Assembly (NCBI RefSeq): GCF_030053835.1
Contig: NZ_CP125655.1
Span: 3,162,001 to 3,226,000, forward strand
Length of the DNA stretch: 64,000 bases
Reading direction: 5' to 3'
Origin: Cellulomonas sp. ES6
GTDB taxonomy: Bacteria; Actinomycetota; Actinomycetes; Actinomycetales; Cellulomonadaceae
Numbering within the stretch: position 1 is the stretch's first letter; every line of letters begins with the position of its first letter. A model generated the notes under the pieces. The model did no database searches and was not told the origin of the DNA. It saw only the letters and a program-made list of their open reading frames with translations. Shown one piece after another: positions 1-8,937 of the stretch. The position numbers and the translations under genes are program-made.

Positions 1-1386
1 CAGCTCGACCCGCAGTCGACGTCCTCCTACTTCGCGTTCCAGGTGCTCGAGAACGTGTTCGACACGCTCGTCGAGCCGGACGAGAACCTCGAGATGCAGC
101 CGGCGCTCGCGGAGTCCTGGGAGGTCAGCGACGACCAGCTCACCTGGACGTTCCACCTGCGCGACGGCGTGACGTTCCACGACGGCAGCGACTTCACCGC
201 CGAGGACGTCGTGTACTCCTACGACCGGATCGTCGACGAGGAGCTGTCGAACGCCTGGAAGTTCGCGGCCGTGGCCGACGTCGCGGCCGTGGACGACCTC
301 ACCGTCGACATCACGGTGTCGCAGCCGACGCCGAACCTGCTGTCCAACCTGGGCGGGTTCAAGGGCATGGCGATCGTCGAGCAGGGGAACGTCGAGTCGG
401 GCGACATCACGACGGCCCCGATCGGGACCGGGCCGTTCTCGCTCGCGTCGTACTCGCCGGGGGAGTCGATCGACCTCGTGGCGAACCCCGACTACTGGGG
501 CGGGGCGCCCGGCATCGGCGGCGTGCACTACACGTTCGTCTCCGAGGGCAGCACCGCGATCGCCGCGCTCCAGAACGGCGAGATCGACTGGACGGACTCC
601 ATCCCGGCGCAGCAGCTCGAGCAGCTCCGGGGCACCGAGGGCGTCGAGGTCGGCACGTCGCCGTCGAACGACTACTGGTACCTCGCCCTGAACGAGGCGA
701 ACGCCCCGTGGGACAGCGTCGCCGCGCGGCAGGCCGTCGCGTACGCGATCGACCGCGAGTCGATCCTCCAGGCCGTGTCCTACGGCACCGCGGAGGAGAA
801 CCAGCTCGCGATCCCCGAGGACTCGGTCTGGTACACGGAGTACGACGAGTACGACCTGGACCTCGACCGGGCGCGCGAGCTGCTCGCCGAGGCCGGCGTC
901 ACCACGCCGCTGACGCTCGACTTCCTGGCGACGTCCGACTACCCGGAGACCGTCACGGCGGCGCAGATCATCGCGAGCAACCTCGAGCCGCTCGGCATCA
1001 CGGTCGACATCCGCACGGTGGACTTCGCCACGTGGCTCGACGAGCAGAACACCGGCAGCTTCGACCTGCTGATGATGGGCTGGCTCGGCAACATCGACCC
1101 GGACGACTTCTACTACGCCCAGCACCACAGCGACGGCGGGTCCAACGCCCAGGGCTACTCCAACCCCGAGGTGGACGCGCTGCTGGACGCGGGCCGCGTC
1201 GAGACCGACGACGACGCGCGCCAGGAGCTGTACGCGCAGGCGGCGACGACCATCGCGGACGAGGCCAGCTACATCTACCTCTACAACCCGTCGGTCGTGC
1301 AGGCGTGGAGCACGGACCTGCAGGACTACACGGCGCGGTCCGACCGGGCGATCCGGTTCCGGGACGTGACCCTGGCGGGCTCGTGA
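1..1386 (+). CDS. ABC transporter substrate-binding protein, family 5 (5' end outside window)
   Basis: This is the extracytoplasmic binding protein of a peptide/nickel-type ABC importer. The frame is open from base 1, so the signal peptide and first residues lie upstream of the window. The visible part begins with a typical SBP_bac_5 opening (LDPQSTSS, then FDTLVEPDENLEMQPALAESW) and contains further family signatures such as GTGPF and the NPDYWGG segment, ending SYIYLYNPSVVQAW. About 461 residues are present. The permease and ATPase genes follow immediately in the same direction, so it is the first visible gene of a complete importer operon. The transported substrate cannot be read from the sequence; oligopeptides or dipeptides are most likely. 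Confidence 0.93.
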   Translation, partial: QLDPQSTSSYFAFQVLENVFDTLVEPDENLEMQPALAESWEVSDDQLTWTFHLRDGVTFHDGSDFTAEDVVYSYDRIVDEELSNAWKFAAVADVAAVDDLTVDITVSQPTPNLLSNLGGFKGMAIVEQGNVESGDITTAPIGTGPFSLASYSPGESIDLVANPDYWGGAPGIGGVHYTFVSEGSTAIAALQNGEIDWTDSIPAQQLEQLRGTEGVEVGTSPSNDYWYLALNEANAPWDSVAARQAVAYAIDRESILQAVSYGTAEENQLAIPEDSVWYTEYDEYDLDLDRARELLAEAGVTTPLTLDFLATSDYPETVTAAQIIASNLEPLGITVDIRTVDFATWLDEQNTGSFDLLMMGWLGNIDPDDFYYAQHHSDGGSNAQGYSNPEVDALLDAGRVETDDDARQELYAQAATTIADEASYIYLYNPSVVQAWSTDLQDYTARSDRAIRFRDVTLAGS

Positions 1387-1417
1387 CGCACCCCCCGCGG
1401 GGGACGGGGGTGCGCCC

Positions 1418-2377
1418 GTGACGGGGTCGGGCGCGCTCCGGTTCCTGGCGCGCCGGGTGCTGCACTCGGCCGTCGTGCTGCTCGGCGTGATGGTCGTGGT
1501 GTTCGCCCTGGTGCACCTGGTGCCGGGCGACCCCGTGCGCATCGCGCTCGGCACGCGCTACACCGAGGAGTCGTACCAGGCGCTGCGGGCGGCCAGCGGT
1601 CTCGACCGGCCGCTGCTCGAGCAGTTCGTCTCGTACGTCGGCCACGCGCTCACCGGCGACCTCGGCGTGAGCTTCCGGTCGGGCGAGCCCGTGACGACCA
1701 CGCTGCTGCAGCGGCTGCCCGCCACGGTGTCCCTCGCCGTCGTCGGGCTGCTCGTCGCCCTGGCGATCTCCCTGCCCGCGGGCATCTGGTCGGGGCTGCA
1801 CGAGGGGCGGCTGTCCGACGCCGTCGTGCGGGTGACCAGCCAGGCGGGCGTCTCGGTCCCGGACTTCTGGCTCGGCCAGATGCTCATCCTGGTGGTCGCG
1901 ATGACGCTCGGGCTGCTGCCGACGTCCGGGTACGTGGCGCTGTCGCAGGACCCCGCCGGGTGGGCGCGGCACGTGCTGCTGCCCGGGCTGACGGTGGGCC
2001 TGGTGGCCGCCGCCATCATGACCCGCTACATCCGCACCGCCGTGCTGGAGGTCGCGCACGCGGGCCACGTCCGCACCGCGCGGTCCAAGGGCCTGCCCCC
2101 GCGGGTCGTCACCGGCCGGCACGTCGTGCGCAACGCGATGATCCCCATCCTCACGATCACCGGCATCCAGCTCGCGACGATCCTCGGCGGCGTCATCGTC
2201 GTCGAGGTCGTGTTCGCCTGGCCCGGGCTGGGGCGCCTGGTGTTCGACGCGGTCGCCGCGCGCGACTACGCGCTGGTGCAGGGCGCGGTGCTGCTGATCG
2301 CGGTGCTGTTCCTGGTGGTGAACCTGGTGGTGGACGTCCTGTACTCCGTCGTCGACCCGAGGATCCGGCTCTCATGA
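1418..2377 (+). CDS. ABC transporter permease, DppB/OppB type
   Basis: First inner-membrane permease of the importer, 319 residues, the usual length for the DppB family. The GTG start lies 32 bases after the binding-protein stop. The N-terminus (FLARRVLHSAVVLLGVMVVV, then LVHLVPGDPVRIALG) is the classic first membrane helix plus the conserved PGDP motif of this family. The region near residues 210-230 (RTARSKGLPPRVVTGRHVVRNA) is the EAA loop that contacts the ATPase. The stop codon overlaps the next start in an ATGA arrangement, indicating translational coupling with the second permease. Confidence 0.95.
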   Translation: MTGSGALRFLARRVLHSAVVLLGVMVVVFALVHLVPGDPVRIALGTRYTEESYQALRAASGLDRPLLEQFVSYVGHALTGDLGVSFRSGEPVTTTLLQRLPATVSLAVVGLLVALAISLPAGIWSGLHEGRLSDAVVRVTSQAGVSVPDFWLGQMLILVVAMTLGLLPTSGYVALSQDPAGWARHVLLPGLTVGLVAAAIMTRYIRTAVLEVAHAGHVRTARSKGLPPRVVTGRHVVRNAMIPILTITGIQLATILGGVIVVEVVFAWPGLGRLVFDAVAARDYALVQGAVLLIAVLFLVVNLVVDVLYSVVDPRIRLS

Positions 2378-3324
2378 CGACCGACGCCCGGCAGGACCCC
2401 GTGACGCCCGGGACGCCCGGCTCCCCGCCGACGGCAGCGACCACGACCGCCGCCCCCGTGGCCCGCTGGCGGCTGCTGCTCGGGAACCCGGTCAACCTGG
2501 TCAGCGCCCTGGTGCTGCTCGTCGTGCTCGTCGTCGCGGTGCTCGGCGCGCGCCTCGCGCCGTACGGCGTCAACGCAGTCGACGTCCCCGCGGCGCTCCA
2601 GGGGCCGTCGGGGGACCACCTGTTCGGCACCGACGACCTGGGGCGCGACGTGTTCTCGCGCGTGCTGGTCGCCACGGGCGTCTCGCTGCAGGTGGCGCTC
2701 GCGGCCGTGGCGTTCGCGCTCGTCGTGGGCGTCGGCCTCGGCGTCGTGTCCGGGTACGCGGGCGGCTGGCTCGACACGGTGCTCATGCGCGTCGTCGACG
2801 TGATGTTCGCGTTCCCCGTCATGCTGCTGGCGCTCGCGATCGTGGCCGTGCTCGGCCCGGGCCTGACGACCACGCAGCTGGCCATCGGCATCGTCTACAC
2901 GCCGATCTTCGCGCGCGTCGCCCGCGCGGCCGCGCTGTCCGTGCGGGTCGAGCCGTACGTGCAGGTGTCGCGCACCATGGGCACCGGGCACGTCGAGATC
3001 CTGCGCCGGCACGTGCTGCCCGGGGTGAGCGGCCCCGTCATCGTGCAGACGTCCCTGTCGGTCGCGTTCGCGATCCTGTCGGAGGCCGCGCTGTCGTTCC
3101 TCGGGCTCGGCGTGCAGCCGCCGCAGCCGTCGTGGGGGCGGATGCTCTACGACGCCCAGGGGTTCCTGGGGTCCGCGTGGTGGATGGCGCTGTTCCCCGG
3201 CCTGGCGATCTTCGTGACCGTGCTCGCGCTCAACCTGCTCGGCGACGGGCTGCGGGACGTGCTCGACCCGCGCCAGCGCACCCTGCTGCAGACCCGACGC
3301 CTGGTCAGGAGGAGCCGCCGATGA
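2374..3324 (+). CDS. ABC transporter permease, DppC/OppC type
   Basis: Second permease of the importer, 316 residues. I use the ATG at 2374, which overlaps the previous stop by four bases (ATGA); a longer reading upstream is only arginine- and glycine-rich shadow sequence. After a proline/threonine-rich cytoplasmic tail of about 30 residues comes the first helix (LVSALVLLVVLVVAVLGARL), then the conserved HLFGTDDLGRDVFSRVL segment that marks DppC-type permeases, and the EAA loop (RTMGTGHVEILRRHVLPG). LSFLGLGVQPPQPSWGRML near the C-terminus is also diagnostic. It again overlaps the downstream ATPase gene by ATGA. Confidence 0.95.
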   Translation: MTTDARQDPVTPGTPGSPPTAATTTAAPVARWRLLLGNPVNLVSALVLLVVLVVAVLGARLAPYGVNAVDVPAALQGPSGDHLFGTDDLGRDVFSRVLVATGVSLQVALAAVAFALVVGVGLGVVSGYAGGWLDTVLMRVVDVMFAFPVMLLALAIVAVLGPGLTTTQLAIGIVYTPIFARVARAAALSVRVEPYVQVSRTMGTGHVEILRRHVLPGVSGPVIVQTSLSVAFAILSEAALSFLGLGVQPPQPSWGRMLYDAQGFLGSAWWMALFPGLAIFVTVLALNLLGDGLRDVLDPRQRTLLQTRRLVRRSRR

Positions 3325-4979
3325 ACCCCGTCCTCGAGGTGACGGACCTGCGGGTCGACATCGGCCCGACGCCGATCGTCCGCGGCGTGTCGTTCGCCGT
3401 GGAGCCCGGGCAGACCCTCGGCATCGTCGGGGAGTCCGGGTCCGGCAAGTCGATGACCGTGCTCGCGGCGACCGGGCTGCTGGACGCACCCGGCGCGCGG
3501 GTGTCGGGCAGCAGCGTGCTCGGCGCGCCGGTGGGCGGCGGGGCCGGCGGGGCCGGCGGCGCGGGCGGGACGACGCAGCTCGTCGGTGCCTCGGCCCGCA
3601 CGCTGCGGTCCGTCCACGGCGACCGCATCGGGTTCGTGTTCCAGGACCCGTCGACGTCGCTCAACCCGATCCTCACGCTCGAGCGGCAGATCACCGAGAG
3701 CCTGGAGGCGCACCGCGGCCTGACCGGGCGGGCGGCCCGCGCCCGGGCGCTGGAGCTGCTCGAGGCCGTCGGCATCCCCGACCCGGAGAGCCGGCTCGCG
3801 TCGTACCCGCACCAGCTCTCGGGCGGCCAGCGGCAGCGGGTGATGATCGCGGTCGCGCTGGCGTGCGACCCGGCGCTGCTGATCGCCGACGAGCCGACGA
3901 CCGCCCTCGACGTGACCACGCAGGCGCAGGTGGTGGACCTGGTGCGCGAGCTCCAGCACCGCTTCGGCACGGCGGTCGTGTGGATCAGCCACGACCTCGG
4001 GCTCATCGGCCAGGTCGCCGACGACGTCACCGTGCTGCGCGACGGCCTGCAGCTCGAGACGCAGCCGGTGCTCGACCTGGTGGACCGGCCGCGCGACCCG
4101 TACACCCGGGAGCTGCTCGCCGCCCGCCCGCTGCTCGGGCAGTCCCGCCCGGCGCCCGGGCCGGCGGACGTCGAGGTGCTGCTCGCCGTCGAGGGTCTCG
4201 ACGTGCGCTTCGACGTCCGCGGCCCCGCCGGGCGCACGCAGGTGCACGCGGTCGACGACGTGTCGTTCGAGGTCCGGCGCGGGCGCACGCTCGGCGTCGT
4301 CGGGGAGTCCGGGTCGGGCAAGTCGACGATCGCCGGCGTCCTCACCGGGCTCACGGTCCCGCGCGCGGGCACGGCGGAGCTGGACGGGGTCGACGTGCTG
4401 CACCAGCGGGGCGCGGCCCTCAAGGCGCTGCGCCGGCGGATCGCCATGGTGTTCCAGGACCCGTTCTCGTCGCTCAACGGCCGGTCCGCGGTCGGGACGT
4501 CGATCGCCGAGCCGCTGCGGGTGCACGGGCTGGCGCGCGGCCGGGAGGCGACGGCCCGCCGGGTGGGCGAGCTGCTGGAGCTGGTGGACCTGCCGGCGTC
4601 CTGGGCGTCCCGCTACCCGCACGAGCTGTCCGGCGGGCAGCGCCAGCGGGTGTCGATCGCGCGGGCGCTGGCGCTGGAGCCGGACCTGGTGATCCTCGAC
4701 GAGTCGACCGCGTCGCTCGACGTCTCGATCCAGGCCCGCGTGCTCGAGCTTCTCGCCCGCCTGCAGGCGGAGCTCGGGCTGACGTACCTGTTCATCGCGC
4801 ACGACCTCGCGGTGGTCGAGCGCGTCAGCCACGACGTGCTGGTGCTCAAGGAGGGGCGCACGGTGGAGCACCGCCCGGCGGCGGAGCTGTTCGCCGACCC
4901 ACGGGACGACTACACCCGCGCGCTGCTCGCGGCCGTCCCCCCGGTGCGGCCGCGGGCGGGGCGGGCCGCGGCGGGGTAG
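3321..4979 (+). CDS. Dual ATP-binding subunit of peptide ABC transporter (DppD-DppF fusion)
   Basis: A single 552-residue protein carries both ATPase domains that are separate DppD and DppF proteins in enterobacteria. Domain 1 has Walker A GESGSGKS (residues 37-44), signature LSGGQRQR (about 166-173) and Walker B ending LLIADEP. Domain 2 repeats the set: GESGSGKS (about 328-335), LSGGQRQR and LVILDES. A glycine-rich insertion sits in domain 1 between Walker A and the Q-loop. The ATG at 3321 follows AGGAGG and overlaps the preceding stop by ATGA. Fused dual-NBD proteins of this kind are common in Actinobacteria. It is the last gene of the operon; the next gene is on the other strand. Confidence 0.95.
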   Translation: MNPVLEVTDLRVDIGPTPIVRGVSFAVEPGQTLGIVGESGSGKSMTVLAATGLLDAPGARVSGSSVLGAPVGGGAGGAGGAGGTTQLVGASARTLRSVHGDRIGFVFQDPSTSLNPILTLERQITESLEAHRGLTGRAARARALELLEAVGIPDPESRLASYPHQLSGGQRQRVMIAVALACDPALLIADEPTTALDVTTQAQVVDLVRELQHRFGTAVVWISHDLGLIGQVADDVTVLRDGLQLETQPVLDLVDRPRDPYTRELLAARPLLGQSRPAPGPADVEVLLAVEGLDVRFDVRGPAGRTQVHAVDDVSFEVRRGRTLGVVGESGSGKSTIAGVLTGLTVPRAGTAELDGVDVLHQRGAALKALRRRIAMVFQDPFSSLNGRSAVGTSIAEPLRVHGLARGREATARRVGELLELVDLPASWASRYPHELSGGQRQRVSIARALALEPDLVILDESTASLDVSIQARVLELLARLQAELGLTYLFIAHDLAVVERVSHDVLVLKEGRTVEHRPAAELFADPRDDYTRALLAAVPPVRPRAGRAAAG

Positions 4980-4997
4980 TCGGGCTCGGGGCGGGGG

Positions 4998-5834
4998 TCA
5001 CACCAGCCCGAGCTCCGCGAACGCCGGCACCAGCCCCTCAGCCCCGGGCCCGGCGGCCACGTGGTCCGCCAGGGCCAGCAGGCGCGGGTCGGCGCCGGCG
5101 ATCGCGACGGACGTGCCGGCGTACTCGAGCATCTCGAGGTCGTTCGGCCCGTCGCCGAACGCGACGACGTCCTCGCGCCCGGCGCCGAGGTGGTCGAGCA
5201 CCGTCTGGATGCCGAGGGCCTTGTGGACGCCGGCGAGCTGGATCTCCCCGGCGGTGTCGCCGAGCCCGGTGATGGAGGACGGGAGCAGGTCCAGGCCGTC
5301 GCCGAGGGCGTCCGCGACGACGGGCCAGGGGGACGCCGCGCCGAAGTACGTCACCTTGGCGAACGAGCACTCCTCGAGGCGCTCCGGCACGCGCAGCGCG
5401 TCCAGCACGTCGCCCTGCCCGTCCGCCGCGGCGTCGGGGTCGCGCAGGTGGCCGCCGAGCAGCTCGCCGAGCCGCCGCCGGACGTCGGGCCGGCCGTACA
5501 GCGCCTCGGGGGCCTCCAGCAGGTAGGCGGCGTCGTGGGCGTCGAGCACGGCGATCACGCGCTCGGCGAGGTCCCGGGGGAACCGCTGGTCGCGCAGCAC
5601 GGCGCCGCCGACCTCGACGTAGCCGCCGGCGGACGCGACCATCCCGTCGAACCCCGCGGCGAGGATGTGCCGGGTCAGCATCGAGCGCGGCCGGCCGGTG
5701 CACAGCAGGACGCGGTTCCCGGCGGCCCGCGCGGCGGCGACGGCCCGGGCGTGCCCCGGCGGGACGATGCCGCGGTCGGCGTAGGTGCCGTCGATGTCGA
5801 GGAACACGATGCGGGGCCGTGCGGGGGGAGGCAT
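4998..5834 (-). CDS. HAD-superfamily (Cof-type, IIB) hydrolase
   Basis: Predicted sugar-phosphate or nucleotide phosphatase of the HAD-IIB (Cof) family, 278 residues from the ATG at 5834, which has a GGGAGG-type ribosome site just upstream. Motif I is VFLDIDGTYADRG near the N-terminus, holding the nucleophile Asp and the acid/base Asp. Motif IV is FGDGPNDLEMLEYAG near residue 230, which binds magnesium. The large cap domain between them is typical of the IIB class. The natural substrate is not evident. It faces the ABC operon, ending 18 bases from that operon's stop, so the two are convergent. Confidence 0.9.
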   Translation of the reverse strand: MPPPARPRIVFLDIDGTYADRGIVPPGHARAVAAARAAGNRVLLCTGRPRSMLTRHILAAGFDGMVASAGGYVEVGGAVLRDQRFPRDLAERVIAVLDAHDAAYLLEAPEALYGRPDVRRRLGELLGGHLRDPDAAADGQGDVLDALRVPERLEECSFAKVTYFGAASPWPVVADALGDGLDLLPSSITGLGDTAGEIQLAGVHKALGIQTVLDHLGAGREDVVAFGDGPNDLEMLEYAGTSVAIAGADPRLLALADHVAAGPGAEGLVPAFAELGLV

Positions 5835-6031
5835 GCCCCCAGCCTCCCTCACGCGGCGCTGGGCCGTCCGGGCGACCGCCGTCCGGGTGGTGCCCGCGGT
5901 GTGGGGCCGGTCGCGCGCGGTCGCGCCGCGGGTGGGCGCACAGTTCACCCACAAAGTGGATCAAAACCGTCCAAACCGGACGCTAGCGTGGAGAGCCGCG
6001 CTGCGGCCGTCGCGCGACCAGGAGGGGCACC

Positions 6032-7180
6032 GTGCACCTGAGGCTCATCCCGCTGTCCGACGTGACCCCCTCCGACGTGGAGGCCTGGCACCGCCTGGCC
6101 GACCACGCGGTGTGGCCGAACATGTACCTCGACCCGCGGTTCCTCGTGCCCGCGCGGCACCGCGGCGACGAGGCCTCCGACGTGCGCGTCGTGGTCGTCC
6201 AGGAGGGCGGGGAGTGGCTCGCCGCCCTGGCCGTCAGCACCAAGCCCGTCGCGCGGCGGGTGCCCGTGCTCGCCGCGACCACCGGCGGCGAGTTCACCAC
6301 CGTGCACTCCGACCGGCACCACCCGCTGCTGCGCCGGGGCCGGGAGGCCGAGGCGCTGGAGGCGCTGCTGCGCGGCCTGACCTCCGTCGGTCTGCCGGGC
6401 CTCGTGCAGCTCCGGCGCTTCCCCGGTGAGGGGCCGCTGGCCGACACGCTCGCCGAGGTGCTGGGTCGCACGCCGATGCGCGCGTGGGAGCGGCGGCGCG
6501 ACGCCGGCGCGTTCGCCCCGCGCGAGGCGATGACGGTCCCGGAGCTGCCGCCGCTCGTCGACGGGGTGCTGGTGGACCCGCCGCTCGCCACCGACCACAT
6601 GGCCACCGACGAGCGCCGCAACATGCGCCGCGGCGTCCGGGGCCTGGTCCGCGAGACCGGCGGGCCCCTGGAGCTGCACGACCTGTCGGCCGACCCGGGC
6701 GCGGAGGACGACTTCGTCGAGCTGCAGGCCGCCGGGTGGAAGGGCGACGTGACGCAGGGCGGCTCGGCGCTGCGGCTCGACCCGCGGGCCGAGCGGTGGT
6801 TCCGCGAGGTCGTCGGGCTGTTCCGGCGGGACGGCGACGCCACGGTGCTGCGGCTCGCCGCCGGCGGGCAGACGCTCTGGCACGGGTACGCGCTGCGGTC
6901 CGGCGGGGCGTACTTCGGGTTCCTCGACGCCTACGCCGAGCAGCACCGGCGGTACAGCCCCGGCGCGATCGGGCGGATCGCCAACCTCACGTACCTGTTC
7001 GCCACCACCGACGCGCCGTTCTTCGACCCCGGGTTCGACTCCCGCTACACGGCGGGCGCGCGGCTGTTCCCGGCGTCGCGGCCGGTGGTGGACGTGCTGG
7101 TCTCGACGCGGGGCCTCACCGCGCACGCGGTGCTGCGCGCGGCGCCGACCGCACGCCGGCTCGGGCTGCTGGCCTCCTGA
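6032..7180 (+). CDS. GNAT/FemAB-like acyltransferase (BioF2-like domain)
   Basis: A 382-residue protein resembling the BioF2-like/CelD group of GNAT-fold acyltransferases, a family often linked to cell-envelope or exopolysaccharide modification. Supporting segments are the opening SDVEAWHRLADHAVWPNMYLDPRFL, the central VELQAAGWKG and the closing LSGGAYFGFLDAYAEQHRRYSPG-like part (here RSGGAYFGFLDAYAEQ), which match the substrate-binding halves of the family. The GTG start follows AGGAGG. A -10 box TAGCGT at 5984-5989 with an AT-rich stretch just upstream (around 5950-5975) is the likely promoter. The acceptor is unknown. Confidence 0.78.
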   Translation: MHLRLIPLSDVTPSDVEAWHRLADHAVWPNMYLDPRFLVPARHRGDEASDVRVVVVQEGGEWLAALAVSTKPVARRVPVLAATTGGEFTTVHSDRHHPLLRRGREAEALEALLRGLTSVGLPGLVQLRRFPGEGPLADTLAEVLGRTPMRAWERRRDAGAFAPREAMTVPELPPLVDGVLVDPPLATDHMATDERRNMRRGVRGLVRETGGPLELHDLSADPGAEDDFVELQAAGWKGDVTQGGSALRLDPRAERWFREVVGLFRRDGDATVLRLAAGGQTLWHGYALRSGGAYFGFLDAYAEQHRRYSPGAIGRIANLTYLFATTDAPFFDPGFDSRYTAGARLFPASRPVVDVLVSTRGLTAHAVLRAAPTARRLGLLAS

Positions 7181-7221
7181 CCGGCGCGCCGCCGGGGTGT
7201 CCGGGGTGGCAGGCTGGCCCC

Positions 7222-7644
7222 GTGAGGACCCGCCACCCCAGCGTCGCCGCCGACATCGGCCCCGGCTTCCCCGTCGCCGAGGCCCGCGCGCTGCAGACCG
7301 CGCTCGAGGGCGCGCTGACCGCCGTCGAGCGGGCCGCCGGCCGGCCCGTGCCGGTCGAGCTGCGGTTCGAGCCGGGCGCGGGTCCCGGCGTCGTCGTCGT
7401 GTGCCGGAACCGGGTGGTGGGGTTCGTGCCGCCCGACCGCGCGCCAGGGCTGCGCGGCCAGCTCGCCGACGCCGGTCGCCGCGCGCACCTGGTCGCCCCC
7501 GGGGTGCTGCACCGGCAGGACGGGCTGTGGCGGGCGTGGGCCGGCGCCGAGCCCGAGGACGGCGTGCCCCCCGCCCCGGACGGCCTGGACACGATGGCCG
7601 CGCCCGACCCGGCGGTCCTGGGCATCCCGCTCCGGCGGGGCTGA
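7222..7644 (+). CDS. Small protein of unknown function
   Basis: A 140-residue protein that I do not recognise. The GTG start is preceded at six bases by CAGGCT, the pattern of a leaderless transcript in this genome. The sequence is soluble, with no signal peptide or membrane segment. It contains a beta-rich middle (PVPVELRFEPGAGPGVVVVCRNRVVGFVP) and a conserved-looking LVAPGVLHRQDGLWRAWAG segment. Codon use matches neighbouring genes and the frame is clean, so I take it as real. It lies between the acyltransferase and a LuxR regulator on the other strand. Confidence 0.65.
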   Translation: MRTRHPSVAADIGPGFPVAEARALQTALEGALTAVERAAGRPVPVELRFEPGAGPGVVVVCRNRVVGFVPPDRAPGLRGQLADAGRRAHLVAPGVLHRQDGLWRAWAGAEPEDGVPPAPDGLDTMAAPDPAVLGIPLRRG

Positions 7645-7670
7645 GCCCGTCGGCCCCAGGCGGGGCCGGG

Positions 7671-8801
7671 TCAGGCGTAGAAGCCGGACGGCGTGAGCTC
7701 GGCGGCGTACCGCGGGGCGTAGTGGTCGAAGTAGACCCGCGCGACGAGCTCCCGCCGGCTGCCGACCCCGGCCTTGTCGAACACGGCCTTGAGGTGGTCC
7801 TGCACCGTCCACGGCGACAGGTGCAGCGCCCGGCCGATCTCCTGCGTGCTGTCGCCGTGCAGCACGCCGGCGACGACGTCGCGCTCGCGGCCGGTCAGCC
7901 CGAACGCCGCGACGACCAGCGGCACGATCTCCGGCGGCCGGGCCTCCTCGAGCGTCACGACCACCTGCCGCCGCCCGCCGTCGCGCCCCGCTAGCGGCGC
8001 CGCGTGCACCACCAGCCACTGCCCGGCCGGCGTGCGGACGCGCAGCCGGGGGACGGTGGCGAGGCGGCCGTCGCCCAGGGCCCGCGCGGCGGACGTGATG
8101 GCCGCGACGGGCGTCGGGAGCGAGTCCCAGCGCGTGCCGCCGAGCTCGGCGACGCGGGCCTCCGCGGCCGGGGTCGTCTGGCAGACGGTGTTGTCCGCGT
8201 CGACCACCAGCACGGCCGGGCCGGCGACGTCGGGGGCCGCCCCGGGGACGGGCGCCTCCGCGAGCCGGGCCGCCGCCGTGACCAGGCCCGCGCGCACGCC
8301 GACCGCGAGCGTGCCGGCCACCCGCGCGAGGAAGTCGGCCTCCGCCGGGGAGAAGCCGCTCGACCCGCCGGAACGGTAGAGCGCGACGGCGGCCCACGGG
8401 GTGCCGTCCGTCCGGGCGGACGCCCGCATCTCGTGGTCGAGGGACCAGTGCGGCACGAACATCTCCCGGTGCCGGCTGCTGCTGCGCGGGTCGCCGCCGG
8501 TGTCGTCGGCGAGGATGCCCACGGGGTTCGCCTGCCGGGCGAGCGACCGGAACAGGTTCACGTGGTCGGTGACGTACTCGTGCTCGAGGAACTCCGCGTC
8601 GCGCTCGTCGCCGATGTTGCGCTTGACGGACCCGGTGAGCAGGCCGGTGTCCGGGTCGACGGGCCCGATGCACGCGGCGTCGTGGGGGATCGCCGCGTCG
8701 AGCAGGTCGATCGCGCCGCGCGCGAACGCGCGCCAGTCGAGGCCCGCGCGCGCGAGCCCGTCCAGCCCGGCCCGCACGGGCTCGGTCCGCAGAGTCGCCA
8801 T
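7671..8801 (-). CDS. LuxR-family transcriptional regulator with N-terminal GAF-like sensor region
   Basis: A 376-residue regulator. The last 65 residues are a LuxR helix-turn-helix (LTGRERDVVAGVLHGDSTQEIGRALHLSPWTVQDHLKAVF). The first 170 residues (DWRAFARGAIDLLDAAIPHDAACIG and following) look like a GAF-type ligand-sensing domain, and the middle (VLVVDADNTVCQTTPAAEA) may be PAS-like; there is no receiver domain. I chose the ATG at 8801. It diverges from an FAD-dependent oxidoreductase, and the 136-bp gap between them holds perfect palindromes, so control of that neighbour is likely. The ligand is unknown. Confidence 0.88.
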   Translation of the reverse strand: MATLRTEPVRAGLDGLARAGLDWRAFARGAIDLLDAAIPHDAACIGPVDPDTGLLTGSVKRNIGDERDAEFLEHEYVTDHVNLFRSLARQANPVGILADDTGGDPRSSSRHREMFVPHWSLDHEMRASARTDGTPWAAVALYRSGGSSGFSPAEADFLARVAGTLAVGVRAGLVTAAARLAEAPVPGAAPDVAGPAVLVVDADNTVCQTTPAAEARVAELGGTRWDSLPTPVAAITSAARALGDGRLATVPRLRVRTPAGQWLVVHAAPLAGRDGGRRQVVVTLEEARPPEIVPLVVAAFGLTGRERDVVAGVLHGDSTQEIGRALHLSPWTVQDHLKAVFDKAGVGSRRELVARVYFDHYAPRYAAELTPSGFYA

Positions 8802-8885
8802 GCTCCGATGGTCCCGCTGTCCGGTTCGTCCCGGTACCCCCATGTTTGTGGGGATCTCTGCGCACCGGGTCGCGGTCGCGCACGA

Positions 8886-8934
8886 CCCAGGTTCCTGGGA
8901 TTCCGCCCGACCGGCCCCGCCGAGCACGCTCGGC
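8886..8934. promoter_or_regulatory. Paired palindromes in the LuxR / FAD-oxidoreductase divergent promoter
   Basis: Two perfect dyads lie in the 136-bp divergent gap. CCCAGG-TT-CCTGGG occupies 8886-8899, and GCCGAGC-AC-GCTCGGC occupies 8919-8934, ending three bases before the ATG of the oxidoreductase. The second overlaps a CACGCT hexamer placed like a leaderless -10 box. They are good operator candidates for the LuxR protein; the assignment is inference from position. Confidence 0.45.
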
Positions 8935-8937
8935 GGC

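Noticed and set aside
3520-3580. Glycine-rich insertion in the first ATPase domain as a sign of damage
   Set aside because: The frame is intact and all ATPase motifs are present on both sides, so it is a linker-like insertion.
3147-4871. Long open frame opposite the dual ATPase gene
   Set aside because: Arginine/histidine/glutamine-rich shadow of the real gene. Several other long antisense or alternate frames (for example opposite 20004-23009 and 23358-25823) are the same effect of high GC and were left out.
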